Notes: generated by a model from the sequence alone, not told the origin. DNA of 64,000 nucleotides from Setophaga petechia (GCA_024362935.1 JANCRA010000061.1:2976001-3040000); one strand, 5' to 3'; shown: positions 1-13,069, numbered from the stretch's first letter. Numbers and translations: made by a program.

Positions 1-588
1 TGAGGGACCTTCAGGCAGACTTCCATCAACACCTGCATGACAGGATTCAGCACAAGGGCTGCTTCAATGTCAAACATCCCCTCGCTGCATCGAAGGCCTT
101 TACTTACCAGAGAGAGTGACGCTTTGATCTTGCGGTTTGTTGGCCTGTGGTTACGCTAGGAGGAGAAGGCCTGTTTATTTTCGTTTTTTTCCAGCAAGCA
201 AAGATGCTTCTGCACAACATTCCCTGCCCTTTTGCAGCTGTGGATGGGATTTTGCTCCAGTTTAAATTTTCCACGTTTGCAGCAGCTGTAGCAAAGGCAT
301 TGCTGTCGCTTTCCTAGTTCTCCATTTCAGCGCTTGCGAGCACTAAAAGCTCTGTTTTTCTGAAACGACCCTGCTTACTGATGGCAGCCAGGGAGAAAAA
401 TGAACTACATATGCATCTAGAGTTCTGTTGCACTGGCCTATTCTAATTTGGTGGCTGTGACTTAGAACCCCTCTGTCACTATGAAATGTTATAGGATCTC
501 CTTAGAAGATGTGGTGGTAGATGTGAAAAGAAATGAGGTTCTACATGCTAGGAAATGGCCTGTCCCTCATGCTCCACTCTTCTCACAG

Positions 589-714
589 ATGCCTGAACCA
601 AGAGCTGTCTCTCCCCTGGCTCCCGCTGCTCCTGGAGAAGAAGCCAAAGAGGAGCAAAGTGAGGTTATTGAGCGCCAGCCTCCATCAGTGGACCCATCAC
701 AATGTTCTGCACCT
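589..714 (+). CDS. Repeated 42-codon exon, copy 1 (putative N-terminal exon of the kinase gene)
   Basis: This 126-bp block is open, starts right after an AG acceptor (581-588) and ends at a GTAAGT donor (715-720). Both boundaries are phase 0, so any number of copies could be spliced in series without shifting the frame. The encoded segment opens with MPEPRAVSPLAPAAPG, then a short acidic run (EEAKEEQSEV), then a second proline patch (RQPPSVDP). Its proline-rich and acidic character resembles the unstructured N-terminal half of group I PAKs, but I see no CRIB motif. Copy 1 has Glu at residue 17. Splicing into the kinase gene at 15.4-25.1 kb is an inference from strand, phase and proximity. Confidence 0.55.
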
Positions 715-2353
715 GTAAGTGCCAGTTGTGTGTGGTGCTGCGTTTAGTGCAAGGCAGAGCTGCAAGTTTTGGAGCAGCCAGCACTTTGCTGTTGCTGGCT
801 GAGGATGCTGGGTGCTGCAGTCCTGGCAGGAGCTCGGGATTTCCCGCAGGCAGCGCCCACAGAACTTGGCCTTGGAGCTGTCACGTTGCGGCAGCAAAGG
901 GCCGGTGCCTCTGGGAGAGCATGTGGCTGCTTGGCTCAGGGAAGCTCTATCTCTTGGCTTCTGCAGTGCTATGGCCTAGGGCAAAGCAGGTAGTTCTGGA
1001 GGTGCCAGGCCTTGGTTTGTTTCTTTTCCCTTTTTGGAAAGGTGTGTTTTCCTTGTGGAAGCGGCCTGCACTTTCCTTGAGTAGTTCTTCACTTGTACAG
1101 TGTGTTTTGGGCCAGCTGTCTTTTGGCTTTTGAGAAGCTGCAAGGGCAGGACTGTGTTGTCCACGTCGCTATGGGGGCCATTCTTGTCCCGCGAGGCCCA
1201 AGAAACGAAGTGCGGAGTTGCAAAGCCTTCTTGTGAGGCCAAAAGCAGAAGCAGACAGATTCTGTTGCTGCAGATTTTGGTGAAGACTGAAGCTTTGGCA
1301 AGTTCCTTGGAGCCTGGAGTGGGAGGGAAGCTGCGAGTCCTTGACCGCTGTCTTGTGTTGCTCGGAAGAGGAAGGCCATCTTGCAATGGTGCCTGCTGGA
1401 TCTGAAGTGAAATAGGCCCCTTTGTGGCTGAGGAGCTGCGTGAGCCAGAAGGCCACAGAACTGGCGGCCTTGAGCAGATGAAGATGAGGCAGGGTGTGGC
1501 CAGGTGGCCAAGAAGGCCAAGGGCATGGTGGCCTGTGTCAGCAGCAGTGGGGCAGCAGGAGCAGGGCAGTGAGCATGGCCCTGTGCTGGGCAGCGCTGCG
1601 GCCACAGCTGGAGCGCGGTGTGCACTTGTGGGCCCCTGGCAAGCAGAAAGTCATGGAGGGGCTGCAGCGTCTGCACAGAAGGACAGGGGAGCAGGGGAAG
1701 GGGGGGCATCACAAGGCCAGTGAGGAGGTGCTGAAGGAGCTTTAGCCTGGACATTGGAAGGCTCCTGAGGGACCTTCAGGCAGACTTCCATCAACACCTG
1801 CATGACAGGATTCAGCACAAGGGCTGCTTCAATGTCAAACATCCCCTCGCTGCATCGAAGGCCTTTACTTACCAGAGAGAGTGACGCTTTGATCTTGCGG
1901 TTTGTTGGCCTGTGGTTACGCTAGGAGGAGAAGGCCTGTTTATTTTCGTTTTCTTCCAGCAAGCAAAGATGCTTCTGCACAACATTCCCTGCCCTTTTGC
2001 AGCTGTGGATGGGATTCTGCTCCAGTTTAAATTTTCCACGTCTGCAGCAGCTGTAGCAAAGGCATTGCTGTCGCTTTCCTAGTTCTCCATTTCAGCGCTT
2101 GCAAGCACTAAAAGCTCTGTTTTTCTGAAACGACCCTGCTTACTGATGGCAGCCAGGGAGAAAAATGAACTACATATGCATCTAGAGTTCTGTTGCACTG
2201 GCCTATTCTAATTTGGTGGCTGTGACTTAGAACCCCTCTGTCACTATGAAATGTTATAGGATCTCCTTAGAAGATGTGGTGGTAGATGTGAAAAGAAATG
2301 AGGTTCTACATGCTAGGAAATGGCCTGTCCCTCATGCTCCACTCTTCTCACAG

Positions 2354-2479
2354 ATGCCTGAACCAAGAGCTGTCTCTCCCCTGGCTCCCGCTGCTCCTGG
2401 ACAAGAAGCCAAAGAGGAGCAAAGTGAGGTTATTGAGCGCCAGCCTCCATCAGTGGACCCATCACAATGTTCTGCACCT
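2354..2479 (+). CDS. Repeated 42-codon exon, copy 2
   Basis: Identical to copy 1 except for a single G-to-C change that makes residue 17 Gln. The acceptor and GTAAGT donor are intact and both boundaries are phase 0. Confidence 0.55.
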
Positions 2480-4118
2480 GTAAGTGCCAGTTGTGTGTGG
2501 TGCTGCGTTTAGTGCAAGGCAGAGCTGCAAGTTTTGGAGCAGTCAGCACTTTGCTGTTGCTGGCTGAGGATGCTGGGTGCTGCAGTCCTGGCAGGAGCTC
2601 GGGATTTCCCGCAGGCAGCGCCCACAGAACTTGGCCTTGGAGCTGTCACGTTGCGGCAGCAAAGGGCTGGTGCCTCTGGGAGAGCATGTGGCTGCTTGGC
2701 TCAGGGAAGCTCTATCTCTTGGCTTCTGCAGTGCTATGGCCTAGGGCAAAGCAGGTAGTTCTGGAAGTGCCAGGCCTTGGTTTGTTTGCTTTCTCTTTTT
2801 GGAAAGGTGTGTTTTCCTTGTGGAAGCGGCCTGCACTTTCCTTGAGTAGTTCTTCACTTGTACAGTGTGTTTTGGGCCAACTGTCTTTTGGCTTTTGAGA
2901 AGCTGCAAGGGCAGGACTGTGTTGTCCACGTCGCTATGGGGGCCATTCTTGTCCCGTGAGGCCCAAGAAACGAAGTGCGGAGTTGCAAAGCCTTCTTGTG
3001 AGGCCAAAAGCAGAAGCAGACAGAGTCTGTTGCTGCAGATTTCGGTGAAGACTGAAGCTTTGGCAAGTGCCTTGGAGCCTGGAGTGGGAGGGAAGCTGCG
3101 AGTCCTCGACCGCTGTCTTGTGTTGCTCGGAAGAGGAAGGCCATCTTGCAATGGTGCCTGCTTGATCTGAAGTGAAATAGGCCCCTTTGTGGCTGAGGAG
3201 CTGCGTGAGCCAGAAGGCCGCAGAGCTGGCGGCCTTGAGCAGATGAAGATGAGGCAGGGTGTGGCCAGGTGGCCAAGAAGGCCAAGGGCATGGTGGCCTG
3301 TGTCAGCAGCAGTGGGGCAGCAGGAGCAGGGCAGTGAGCGTGGCCCTGTGCTGGGCAGCGCTGCGGCCACAGCTGGAGCGCTGTGTGCACTTGTGGGCCC
3401 CTGGCAAGCAGAAAGTCATGGAGGGGCTGCAGCGTCTGCACAGAAGGACAGGGGAGCCGGGGAAGGGGGGGCATCACAAGGCCAGTGAGGAGGTGCTGAA
3501 GGAGCTTTAGCCTGGACATTGGAAGGCTCCTGAGGGGCCTTCAGGCAGACTTCCATCAACACCTGCATGACAGGATTCAGCACAAGGGCTGCTTCAATGT
3601 CAAACATCCCCTCGCTGCATCGAAGGCCTTTACTTACCAGAGAGAGTGACGCTTTGATCTTGCGGTTTGTTGGCCTGTGGTTTTGCTAGGAGGAGAAGGC
3701 CTGTTTATTTTCGTTTTTTTCCAGCAAGCAAAGATGCTTCTGCACAACATTCCCTGCCCTTTTGCAGCTGTGGATGGGATTCTGCTCCAGTTTAAATTTT
3801 CCACGTTTGCAGCAGCTGTAGCAAAGGCATTGCTGTCGCTTTCCTAGTTCTCCATTTCAGCGCTTGCGAGCACTAAAAGCTCTGTTTTTCTGAAACGACC
3901 CTGCTTACTGATGGCAGCCAGGGAGAAAAATGAACTACATATGCATCTAGAGTTCTGTTGCACTGGCCTATTCTAATTTGGTGGCTGTGACTTAGAACCC
4001 CTCTGTCACTATGAAATGTTATAGGATCTCCTTAGAAGATGTGGTGGTAGATGTGAAAAGAAATGAGGTTCTACATGCTAGGAAATGGCCTGTCCCTCAT
4101 GCTCCACTCTTCTCACAG

Positions 4119-4244
4119 ATGCCTGAACCAAGAGCTGTCTCTCCCCTGGCTCCCGCTGCTCCTGGACAAGAAGCCAAAGAGGAGCAAAGTGAGGTTATTG
4201 AGCGCCAGCCTCCATCAGTGGACCCATCACAATGTTCTGCACCT
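4119..4244 (+). CDS. Repeated 42-codon exon, copy 3
   Basis: Gln-17 version with intact splice signals. The sequence 3' of this exon is nearly identical to that following copy 5, part of the two-unit duplication described in the findings. Confidence 0.55.
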
Positions 4245-5883
4245 GTAAGTGCCAGTTGTGTGTGGTGCTGTGTTTAGTGCAAGGCAGAGCTGCAAGTTTT
4301 GGAGCAGCCAGCACTTTGCTGTTGCTGGCTGAGGATGCTGGGTGCTGCAGTCCTGGCAGGAGCTCGGGATTTCCCGCAGGCAGCGCCCACAGAACTTGGC
4401 CTTGGAGCTGTCACGTTGCGGCAGCAAAGGGCCGGTGCCTCTGGGAGAGCATGTGGCTGCTTGGCTCAGGGAAGCTCTATCTCTTGGCTTCTGCAGTGCT
4501 ATGGCCTAGGGCAAAGTAGGTAGTTCTGGAGGTGCCAGGCCTTGGTTTGTTTCTTTTCCCTTTTTGGAAAGGTGTGTTTTCCTTGTGGAAGCGGCCTGCA
4601 CTTTCCTTGAGTAGTTCTTCACTTGTACAGTGTGTTTTGGGCCAGCTGTCTTTTGGCTTTTGAGAAGCTGCAAGGGCAGGACTGTGTTGTCCACGTCGCT
4701 ATGGGGGCCATTCTTGTCCCGCGAGGCCCAAGAAACGAAGTGCGGAGTTGCAAAGCCTTCTTGTGAGGCCAAAAGCAGAAGCAGACAGATTCTGTTGCTG
4801 CAGATTTCGGTGAAGACTGAAGCTTTGGCAAGTGCCTTGGAGCCTGGAGTGGGAGGGAAGCTGCGAGTCCTCGACCGCTGTCTTGTGTTGCTCGGAAGAG
4901 GAAGGCCATCTTGCAATGGTGCCTGCTGGATCTGAAGTGAAATAGGCCCCTTTGTGGCTGAGGAGCTGCGTGAGCCAGAAGGCCACAGAACTGGCGGCCT
5001 TGAGCAGATGAAGATGAGGCAGGGTGTGGCCAGGTGGCCAAGAAGGCCAAGGGCATGGTGGCCTGTGTCAGCAGCAGTGGGGCAGCAGGAGCAGGGCAGT
5101 GAGCGTGGCCCTGTGCTGGGCAGCGCTGCGGCCACAGCTGGAGCGCGGTGTGCACTTGTGGGCCCCTGGCAAGCAGAAAGTCATGGAGGGGCTGCAGCGT
5201 CTGCACAGAAGGACAGGGGAGCAGGGGAAGGGGGGGCATCACAAGGCCAGTGAGGAGGTGCTGAAGGAGCTTTAGCCTGGACATTGGAAGGCTCCTGAGG
5301 GACCTTCAGGCAGACTTCCATCAACACCTGCATGACAGGATTCAGCACAAGGGCTGCTTCAATGTCAAACATCCCCTCGCTGCATCGAAGGCCTTTACTT
5401 ACCAGAGAGAGTGATGCTTTGATCTTGCGGTTTGTTGGCCTGTGGTTTTGCTAGGAGGAGAAGGCCTGTTTATTTTCGTTTTTTTCCAGCAAGCAAAGAT
5501 GCTTCTGCACAACATTCCCTGCCCTTTTGCAGCTGTGGATGGGATTCTGCTCCAGTTTAAATTTTCCACGTTTGCAGCAGCTGTAGCAAAGGCATTGCTG
5601 TCGCTTTCCTAGTTCTCCATTTCAGCGCTTGCGAGCACTAAAAGCTCTGTTTTTCTGAAACGACCCTGCTTACTGATGGCAGCCAGGGAGAAAAATGAAC
5701 TACATATGCATCTAGAGTTCTGTTGCACTGGCCTATTCTAATTTGGTGGCTGTGACTTAGAACCCCTCTGTCACTATGAAATGTTATAGGATCTCCTTAG
5801 AAGATGTGGTGGTAGATGTGAAAAGAAATGAGGTTCTACATGCTAGGAAATGGCCTGTCCCTCATGCTCCACTCTTCTCACAG

Positions 5884-6009
5884 ATGCCTGAACCAAGAGC
5901 TGTCTCTCCCCTGGCTCCCGCTGCTCCTGGACAAGAAGCCAAAGAGGAGCAAAGTGAGGTTATTGAGCGCCAGCCTCCATCAGTGGACCCATCACAATGT
6001 TCTGCACCT
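5884..6009 (+). CDS. Repeated 42-codon exon, copy 4
   Basis: Gln-17 version with intact acceptor and GTAAGT donor. Its flanks pair with those of copy 6. Confidence 0.55.
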
Positions 6010-7648
6010 GTAAGTGCCAGTTGTGTGTGGTGCTGCGTTTAGTGCAAGGCAGAGCTGCAAGTTTTGGAGCAGCCAGCACTTTGCTGTTGCTGGCTGAGGA
6101 TGCTGGGTGCTGCAGTCCTGGCAGGAGCTCGGGATTTCCCGCAGGCAGCGCCCACAGAACTTGGCCTTGGAGCTGTCACGTTGCGGCAGCAAAGGGCCGG
6201 TGCCTCTGGGAGAGCATGTGGCTGCTTGGCTCAGGGAAGCTCTATCTCTTGGCTTCTGCAGTGCTATGGCCTAGGGCAAAGTAGGTAGTTCTGGAGGTGC
6301 CAGGCCTTGGTTTGTTTCTTTTCCCTTTTTGGAAAGGTGTGTTTTCCTTGTGGAAGCGGCCTGCACTTTCCTTGAGTAGTTCTTCACTTGTACAGTGTGT
6401 TTTGGGCCAGCTGTCTTTTGGCTTTTGAGAAGCTGCAAGGGCAGGACTGTGTTGTCCACGTCGCTATGGGGGCCATTCTTGTCCCGCGAGGCCCAAGAAA
6501 CGAAGTGCGGAGTTGCAAAGCCTTCTTGTGAGGCCAAAAGCAGAAGCAGACAGATTCTGTTGCTGCAGATTTTGGTGAAGACTGAAGCTTTGGCAAGTTC
6601 CTTGGAGCCTGGAGTGGGAGGGAAGCTGCGAGTCCTCGACCGCTGTCTTGTGTTGCTCGGAAGAGGAAGGCCATCTTGCAATGGTGCCTGCTGGATCTGA
6701 AGTGAAATAGGCCCCTTTGTGGCTGAGGAGCTGCGTGAGCCAGAAGGCCACAGAACTGGCGGCCTTGAGCAGATGAAGATGAGGCAGGGTGTGGCCAGGT
6801 GGCCAAGAAGGCCAAGGGCATGGTGGCCTGTGTCAGCAGCAGTGGGGCAGCAGGAGCAGGGCAGTGAGCGTGGCCCTGTGCTGGGCAGCGCTGCGGCCAC
6901 AGCTGGAGCGCGGTGTGCACTTGTGGGCCCCTGGCAAGCAGAAAGTCATGGAGGGGCTGCAGCGTCTGCACAGAAGGACAGGGGAGCCGGGGAAGGGGGG
7001 GCATCACAAGGCCAGTGAGGAGGTGCTGAAGGAGCTTTAGCCTGGACATTGGAAGGCTCCTGAGGGACCTTCAGGCAGACTTCCATCAACACCTGCATGA
7101 CAGGATTCAGCACAAGGGCTGCTTCAATGTCAAACATCCCCTCGCTGCATCGAAGGCCTTTACTTACCAGAGAGAGTGACGCTTTGATCTTGCGGTTTGT
7201 TGGCCTGTGGTTACGCTAGGAGGAGAAGGCCTGTTTATTTTCGTTTTCTTCCAGCAAGCAAAGATGCTTCTGCACAACATTCCCTGCCCTTTTGCAGCTG
7301 TGGATGGGATTCTGCTCCAGTTTAAATTTTCCACGTTTGCAGCAGCTGTAGCAAAGGCATTGCTGTCGCTTTCCTAGTTCTCCATTTCAGCGCTTGCAAG
7401 CACTAAAAGCTCTGTTTTTCTGAAACGACCCTGCTTACTGATGGCAGCCAGGGAGAAAAATGAACTACATATGCATCTAGAGTTCTGTTGCACTGGCCTA
7501 TTCTAATTTGGTGGCTGTGACTTAGAACCCCTCTGTCACTATGAAATGTTATAGGATCTCCTTAGAAGATGTGGTGGTAGATGTGAAAAGAAATGAGGTT
7601 CTACATGCTAGGAAATGGCCTGTCCCTCATGCTCCACTCTTCTCACAG

Positions 7649-7774
7649 ATGCCTGAACCAAGAGCTGTCTCTCCCCTGGCTCCCGCTGCTCCTGGACAAG
7701 AAGCCAAAGAGGAGCAAAGTGAGGTTATTGAGCGCCAGCCTCCATCAGTGGACCCATCACAATGTTCTGCACCT
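7649..7774 (+). CDS. Repeated 42-codon exon, copy 5
   Basis: Gln-17 version with intact splice signals. The downstream spacer carries a private T-to-A change near 8114 not seen in the other copies. Confidence 0.55.
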
Positions 7775-9413
7775 GTAAGTGCCAGTTGTGTGTGGTGCTG
7801 TGTTTAGTGCAAGGCAGAGCTGCAAGTTTTGGAGCAGCCAGCACTTTGCTGTTGCTGGCTGAGGATGCTGGGTGCTGCAGTCCTGGCAGGAGCTCGGGAT
7901 TTCCCGCAGGCAGCGCCCACAGAACTTGGCCTTGGAGCTGTCACGTTGCGGCAGCAAAGGGCCGGTGCCTCTGGGAGAGCATGTGGCTGCTTGGCTCAGG
8001 GAAGCTCTATCTCTTGGCTTCTGCAGTGCTATGGCCTAGGGCAAAGTAGGTAGTTCTGGAGGTGCCAGGCCTTGGTTTGTTTCTTTTCCCTTTTTGGAAA
8101 GGTGTGTTTTCCTAGTGGAAGCGGCCTGCACTTTCCTTGAGTAGTTCTTCACTTGTACAGTGTGTTTTGGGCCAGCTGTCTTTTGGCTTTTGAGAAGCTG
8201 CAAGGGCAGGACTGTGTTGTCCACGTCGCTATGGGGGCCATTCTTGTCCCGCGAGGCCCAAGAAACGAAGTGCGGAGTTGCAAAGCCTTCTTGTGAGGCC
8301 AAAAGCAGAAGCAGACAGATTCTGTTGCTGCAGATTTCGGTGAAGACTGAAGCTTTGGCAAGTGCCTTGGAGCCTGGAGTGGGAGGGAAGCTGCGAGTCC
8401 TCGACCGCTGTCTTGTGTTGCTCGGAAGAGGAAGGCCATCTTGCAATGGTGCCTGCTGGATCTGAAGTGAAATAGGCCCCTTTGTGGCTGAGGAGCTGCG
8501 TGAGCCAGAAGGCCACAGAACTGGCGGCCTTGAGCAGATGAAGATGAGGCAGGGTGTGGCCAGGTGGCCAAGAAGGCCAAGGGCATGGTGGCCTGTGTCA
8601 GCAGCAGTGGGGCAGCAGGAGCAGGGCAGTGAGCGTGGCCCTGTGCTGGGCAGCGCTGCGGCCACAGCTGGAGCGCGGTGTGCACTTGTGGGCCCCTGGC
8701 AAGCAGAAAGTCATGGAGGGGCTGCAGCGTCTGCACAGAAGGACAGGGGAGCAGGGGAAGGGGGGGCATCACAAGGCCAGTGAGGAGGTGCTGAAGGAGC
8801 TTTAGCCTGGACATTGGAAGGCTCCTGAGGGACCTTCAGGCAGACTTCCATCAACACCTGCATGACAGGATTCAGCACAAGGGCTGCTTCAATGTCAAAC
8901 ATCCCCTCGCTGCATCGAAGGCCTTTACTTACCAGAGAGAGTGATGCTTTGATCTTGCGGTTTGTTGGCCTGTGGTTTTGCTAGGAGGAGAAGGCCTGTT
9001 TATTTTCGTTTTTTTCCAGCAAGCAAAGATGCTTCTGCACAACATTCCCTGCCCTTTTGCAGCTGTGGATGGGATTCTGCTCCAGTTTAAATTTTCCACG
9101 TTTGCAGCAGCTGTAGCAAAGGCATTGCTGTCGCTTTCCTAGTTCTCCATTTCAGCGCTTGCGAGCACTAAAAGCTCTGTTTTTCTGAAACGACCCTGCT
9201 TACTGATGGCAGCCAGGGAGAAAAATGAACTACATATGCATCTAGAGTTCTGTTGCACTGGCCTATTCTAATTTGGTGGCTGTGACTTAGAACCCCTCTG
9301 TCACTATGAAATGTTATAGGATCTCCTTAGAAGATGTGGTGGTAGATGTGAAAAGAAATTAGGTTCTACATGCTAGGAAATGGCCTGTCCCTCATGCTCC
9401 ACTCTTCTCACAG

Positions 9414-9539
9414 ATGCCTGAACCAAGAGCTGTCTCTCCCCTGGCTCCCGCTGCTCCTGGACAAGAAGCCAAAGAGGAGCAAAGTGAGGTTATTGAGCGC
9501 CAGCCTCCATCAGTGGACCCATCACAATGTTCTGCACCT
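9414..9539 (+). CDS. Repeated 42-codon exon, copy 6
   Basis: Gln-17 version; the exon itself is open. A private G-to-T change at about 9360 creates an in-frame TAG upstream of the acceptor. It therefore interrupts only the intronic read-through frame and not the exon, which agrees with the exon boundary placed at 9414. Confidence 0.55.
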
Positions 9540-11178
9540 GTAAGTGCCAGTTGTGTGTGGTGCTGCGTTTAGTGCAAGGCAGAGCTGCAAGTTTTGGAGC
9601 AGCCAGCACTTTGCTGTTGCTGGCTGAGGATGCTGGGTGCTGCAGTCCTGGCAGGAGCTCGGGATTTCCCGCAGGCAGCGCCCACAGAACTTGGCCTTGG
9701 AGCTGTCACGTTGCGGCAGCAAAGGGCCGGTGCCTCTGGGAGAGCATGTGGCTGCTTGGCTCAGGGAAGCTCTATCTCTTGGCTTCTGCAGTGCTATGGC
9801 CTAGGGCAAAGTAGGTAGTTCTGGAGGTGCCAGGCCTTGGTTTGTTTCTTTTCCCTTTTTGGAAAGGTGTGTTTTCCTTGTGGAAGCGGCCTGCACTTTC
9901 CTTGAGTAGTTCTTCACTTGTACAGTGTGTTTTGGGCCAGCTGTCTTTTGGCTTTTGAGAAGCTGCAAGGGCAGGACTGTGTTGTCCACGTCGCTATGGG
10001 GGCCATTCTTGTCCCGCGAGGCCCAAGAAACGAAGTGCGGAGTTGCAAAGCCTTCTTGTGAGGCCAAAAGCAGAAGCAGACAGATTCTGTTGCTGCAGAT
10101 TTTGGTGAAGACTGAAGCTTTGGCAAGTTCCTTGGAGCCTGGAGTGGGAGGGAAGCTGCGAGTCCTCGACCGCTGTCTTGTGTTGCTCGGAAGAGGAAGG
10201 CCATCTTGCAATGGTGCCTGCTGGATCTGAAGTGAAATAGGCCCCTTTGTGGCTGAGGAGCTGCGTGAGCCAGAAGGCCACAGAACTGGCGGCCTTGAGC
10301 AGATGAAGATGAGGCAGGGTGTGGCCAGGTGGCCAAGAAGGCCAAGGGCATGGTGGCCTGTGTCAGCAGCAGTGGGGCAGCAGGAGCAGGGCAGTGAGCA
10401 TGGCCCTGTGCTGGGCAGCGCTGCGGCCACAGCTGGAGCGCGGTGTGCACTTGTGGGCCCCTGGCAAGCAGAAAGTCATGGAGGGGCTGCAGCGTCTGCA
10501 CAGAAGGACAGGGGAGCCGGGGAAGGGGGGGCATCACAAGGCCAGTGAGGAGGTGCTGAAGGAGCTTTAGCCTGGACATTGGAAGGCTCCTGAGGGACCT
10601 TCAGGCAGACTTCCATCAACACCTGCATGACAGGATTCAGCACAAGGGCTGCTTCAATGTCAAACATCCCCTCGCTGCATCGAAGGCCTTTACTTACCAG
10701 AGAGAGTGACGCTTTGATCTTGCGGTTTGTTGGCCTGTGGTTACGCTAGGAGGAGAAGGCCTGTTTATTTTCGTTTTCTTCCAGCAAGCAAAGATGCTTC
10801 TGCACAACATTCCCTGCCCTTTTGCAGCTGTGGATGGGATTCTGCTCCAGTTTAAATTTTCCACGTTTGCAGCAGCTGTAGCAAAGGCATTGCTGTCGCT
10901 TTCCTAGTTCTCCATTTCAGCGCTTGCAAGCACTAAAAGCTCTGTTTTTCTGAAACGACCCTGCTTACTGATGGCAGCCAGGGAGAAAAATGAACTACAT
11001 ATGCATCTAGAGTTCTGTTGCACTGGCCTATTCTAATTTGGTGGCTGTGACTTAGAACCCCTCTGTCACTATGAAATGTTATAGGATCTCCTTAGAAGAT
11101 GTGGTGGTAGATGTGAAAAGAAATGAGGTTCTACATGCTAGGAAATGGCCTGTCCCTCATGCTCCACTCTTCTCACAG

Positions 11179-11304
11179 ATGCCTGAACCAAGAGCTGTCT
11201 CTCCCCTGGCTCCCGCTGCTCCTGGAGAAGAAGCCAAAGAGGAGCAAAGTGAGGTTATTGAGCGCCAGCCTCCATCAGTGGACCCATCACAATGTTCTGC
11301 ACCT
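11179..11304 (+). CDS. Repeated 42-codon exon, copy 7
   Basis: Glu-17 version, like copies 1 and 8, with intact acceptor and donor. The downstream spacer has a private A-to-G change near 11506. Confidence 0.55.
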
Positions 11305-12943
11305 GTAAGTGCCAGTTGTGTGTGGTGCTGTGTTTAGTGCAAGGCAGAGCTGCAAGTTTTGGAGCAGCCAGCACTTTGCTGTTGCTGGCTGAGGATGCTG
11401 GGTGCTGCAGTCCTGGCAGGAGCTCGGGATTTCCCGCAGGCAGCGCCCACAGAACTTGGCCTTGGAGCTGTCACGTTGCGGCAGCAAAGGGCCGGTGCCT
11501 CTGGGGGAGCATGTGGCTGCTTGGCTCAGGGAAGCTCTATCTCTTGGCTTCTGCAGTGCTATGGCCTAGGGCAAAGCAGGTAGTTCTGGAAGTGCCAGGC
11601 CTTGGTTTGTTTGCTTTCTCTTTTTGGAAAGGTGTGTTTTCCTTGTGGAAGCGGCCTGCACTTTCCTTGAGTAGTTCTTCACTTGTACAGTGTGTTTTGG
11701 GCCAACTGTCTTTTGGCTTTTGAGAAGCTGCAAGGGCAGGACTGTGTTGTCCACGTCGCTATGGGGGCCATTCTTGTCCCGCGAGGCCCAAGAAACGAAG
11801 TGCGGAGTTGCAAAGCCTTCTTGTGAGGCCAAAAGCAGAAGCAGACAGATTCTGTTGCTGCAGATTTCGGTGAAGACTGAAGCTTTGGCAAGTGCCTTGG
11901 AGCCTGGAGTGGGAGGGAAGCTGCGAGTCCTCGACCGCTGTCTTGTGTTGCTCAGAAGAGGAAGGCCATCTTGCAATGGTGCCTGCTGGATCTCAAGTGA
12001 AATAGGCCCCTTTGTGGCTGAGGAGCTGCGTGAGCCAGAAGGCCGCAGAGCTGGCGGCCTTGAGCAGATGAAGATGAGGCAGGGTGTGGCCAGGTGGCCA
12101 AGAAGGCCAAGGGCATGGTGGCCTGTGTCAGCAGCAGTGGGGCAGCAGGAGCAGGGCAGTGAGCGTGGCCCTGTGCTGGGCAGCGCTGCGGCCACAGCTG
12201 GAGCGCTGTGTGCACTTGTGGGCCCCTGGCAAGCAGAAAGTCATGGAGGGGCTGCAGCGTCTGCACAGAAGGACAGAGGAGCCGGGGAAGGGGGGGCATC
12301 ACAAGGCCAGTGAGGAGGTGCTGAAGGAGCTTTAGCCTGGACATTGGAAGGCTCCTGAGGGGCCTTCAGGCAGACTTCCATCAACACCTGCATGACAGGA
12401 TTCAGCACAAGGGCTGCTTCAATGTCAAACATCCCCTCGCTGCATCGAAGGCCTTTACTTACCAGAGAGGGTGACGCTTTGATCTTGCGGTTTGTTGGCC
12501 TGTGGTTTTGCTAGGAGGAGAAGGCCTGTTTATTTTTGTTTTTTTCCAGCAAGCAAAGATGCTTCTGCACAACATTCCCTGCCCTTTTGCAGCTGTGGAT
12601 GGGATTCTGCTCCAGTTTAAATTTTCCACGTTTGCAGCAGCTGTAGCAAAGGCATTGCTGTCGCTTTCCTAGTTCTCCATTTCAGCGCTTGCGAGCACTA
12701 AAAGCTCTGTTTTTCTGAAACGACCCTGCTTACTGATGGCAGCCAGGGAGAAAAATGAACTACATATGCATCTAGAGTTCTGTTGCACTGGCCTATTCTA
12801 ATTTGGTGGCTGTGACTTAGAACCCCTCTGTCACTATGAAATGTTATAGGATCTCCTTAGAAGATGTGGTGGTAGATGTGAAAAGAAATGAGGTTCTACA
12901 TGCTAGGAAATGGCCTGTCCCTCATGCTCCACTCTTCTCACAG

Positions 12944-13069
12944 ATGCCTGAACCAAGAGCTGTCTCTCCCCTGGCTCCCGCTGCTCCTGGAGAAGAAGCC
13001 AAAGAGGAGCAAAGTGAGGTTATTGAGCGCCAGCCTCCATCAGTGGACCCATCACAATGTTCTGCACCT
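12944..13069 (+). CDS. Repeated 42-codon exon, copy 8 (nearest the kinase exons)
   Basis: Glu-17 version with intact splice signals. It is the last complete copy before the array decays, and lies 2.35 kb upstream of the first confident coiled-coil exon at 15420. That exon also starts in phase 0, so direct splicing between them would keep the frame. Confidence 0.55.

Noticed and set aside
702..1133. Plus-strand 143- and 95-codon frames directly after the repeated exon
   Set aside because: They begin inside the exon, run through the GTAAGT donor and have length differences caused by a single SNP (CAG/TAG near the unit middle). They fit intron sequence and not a conserved protein.
976..1754. 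Long minus-strand frames (209 and 221 codons) recurring in most repeat units
   Set aside because: They overlap each other and further plus-strand frames in the same GC-rich, stop-poor spacer, have no family resemblance I can see, and one is cut short in unit 7. They are best explained as composition artefacts copied by the array.
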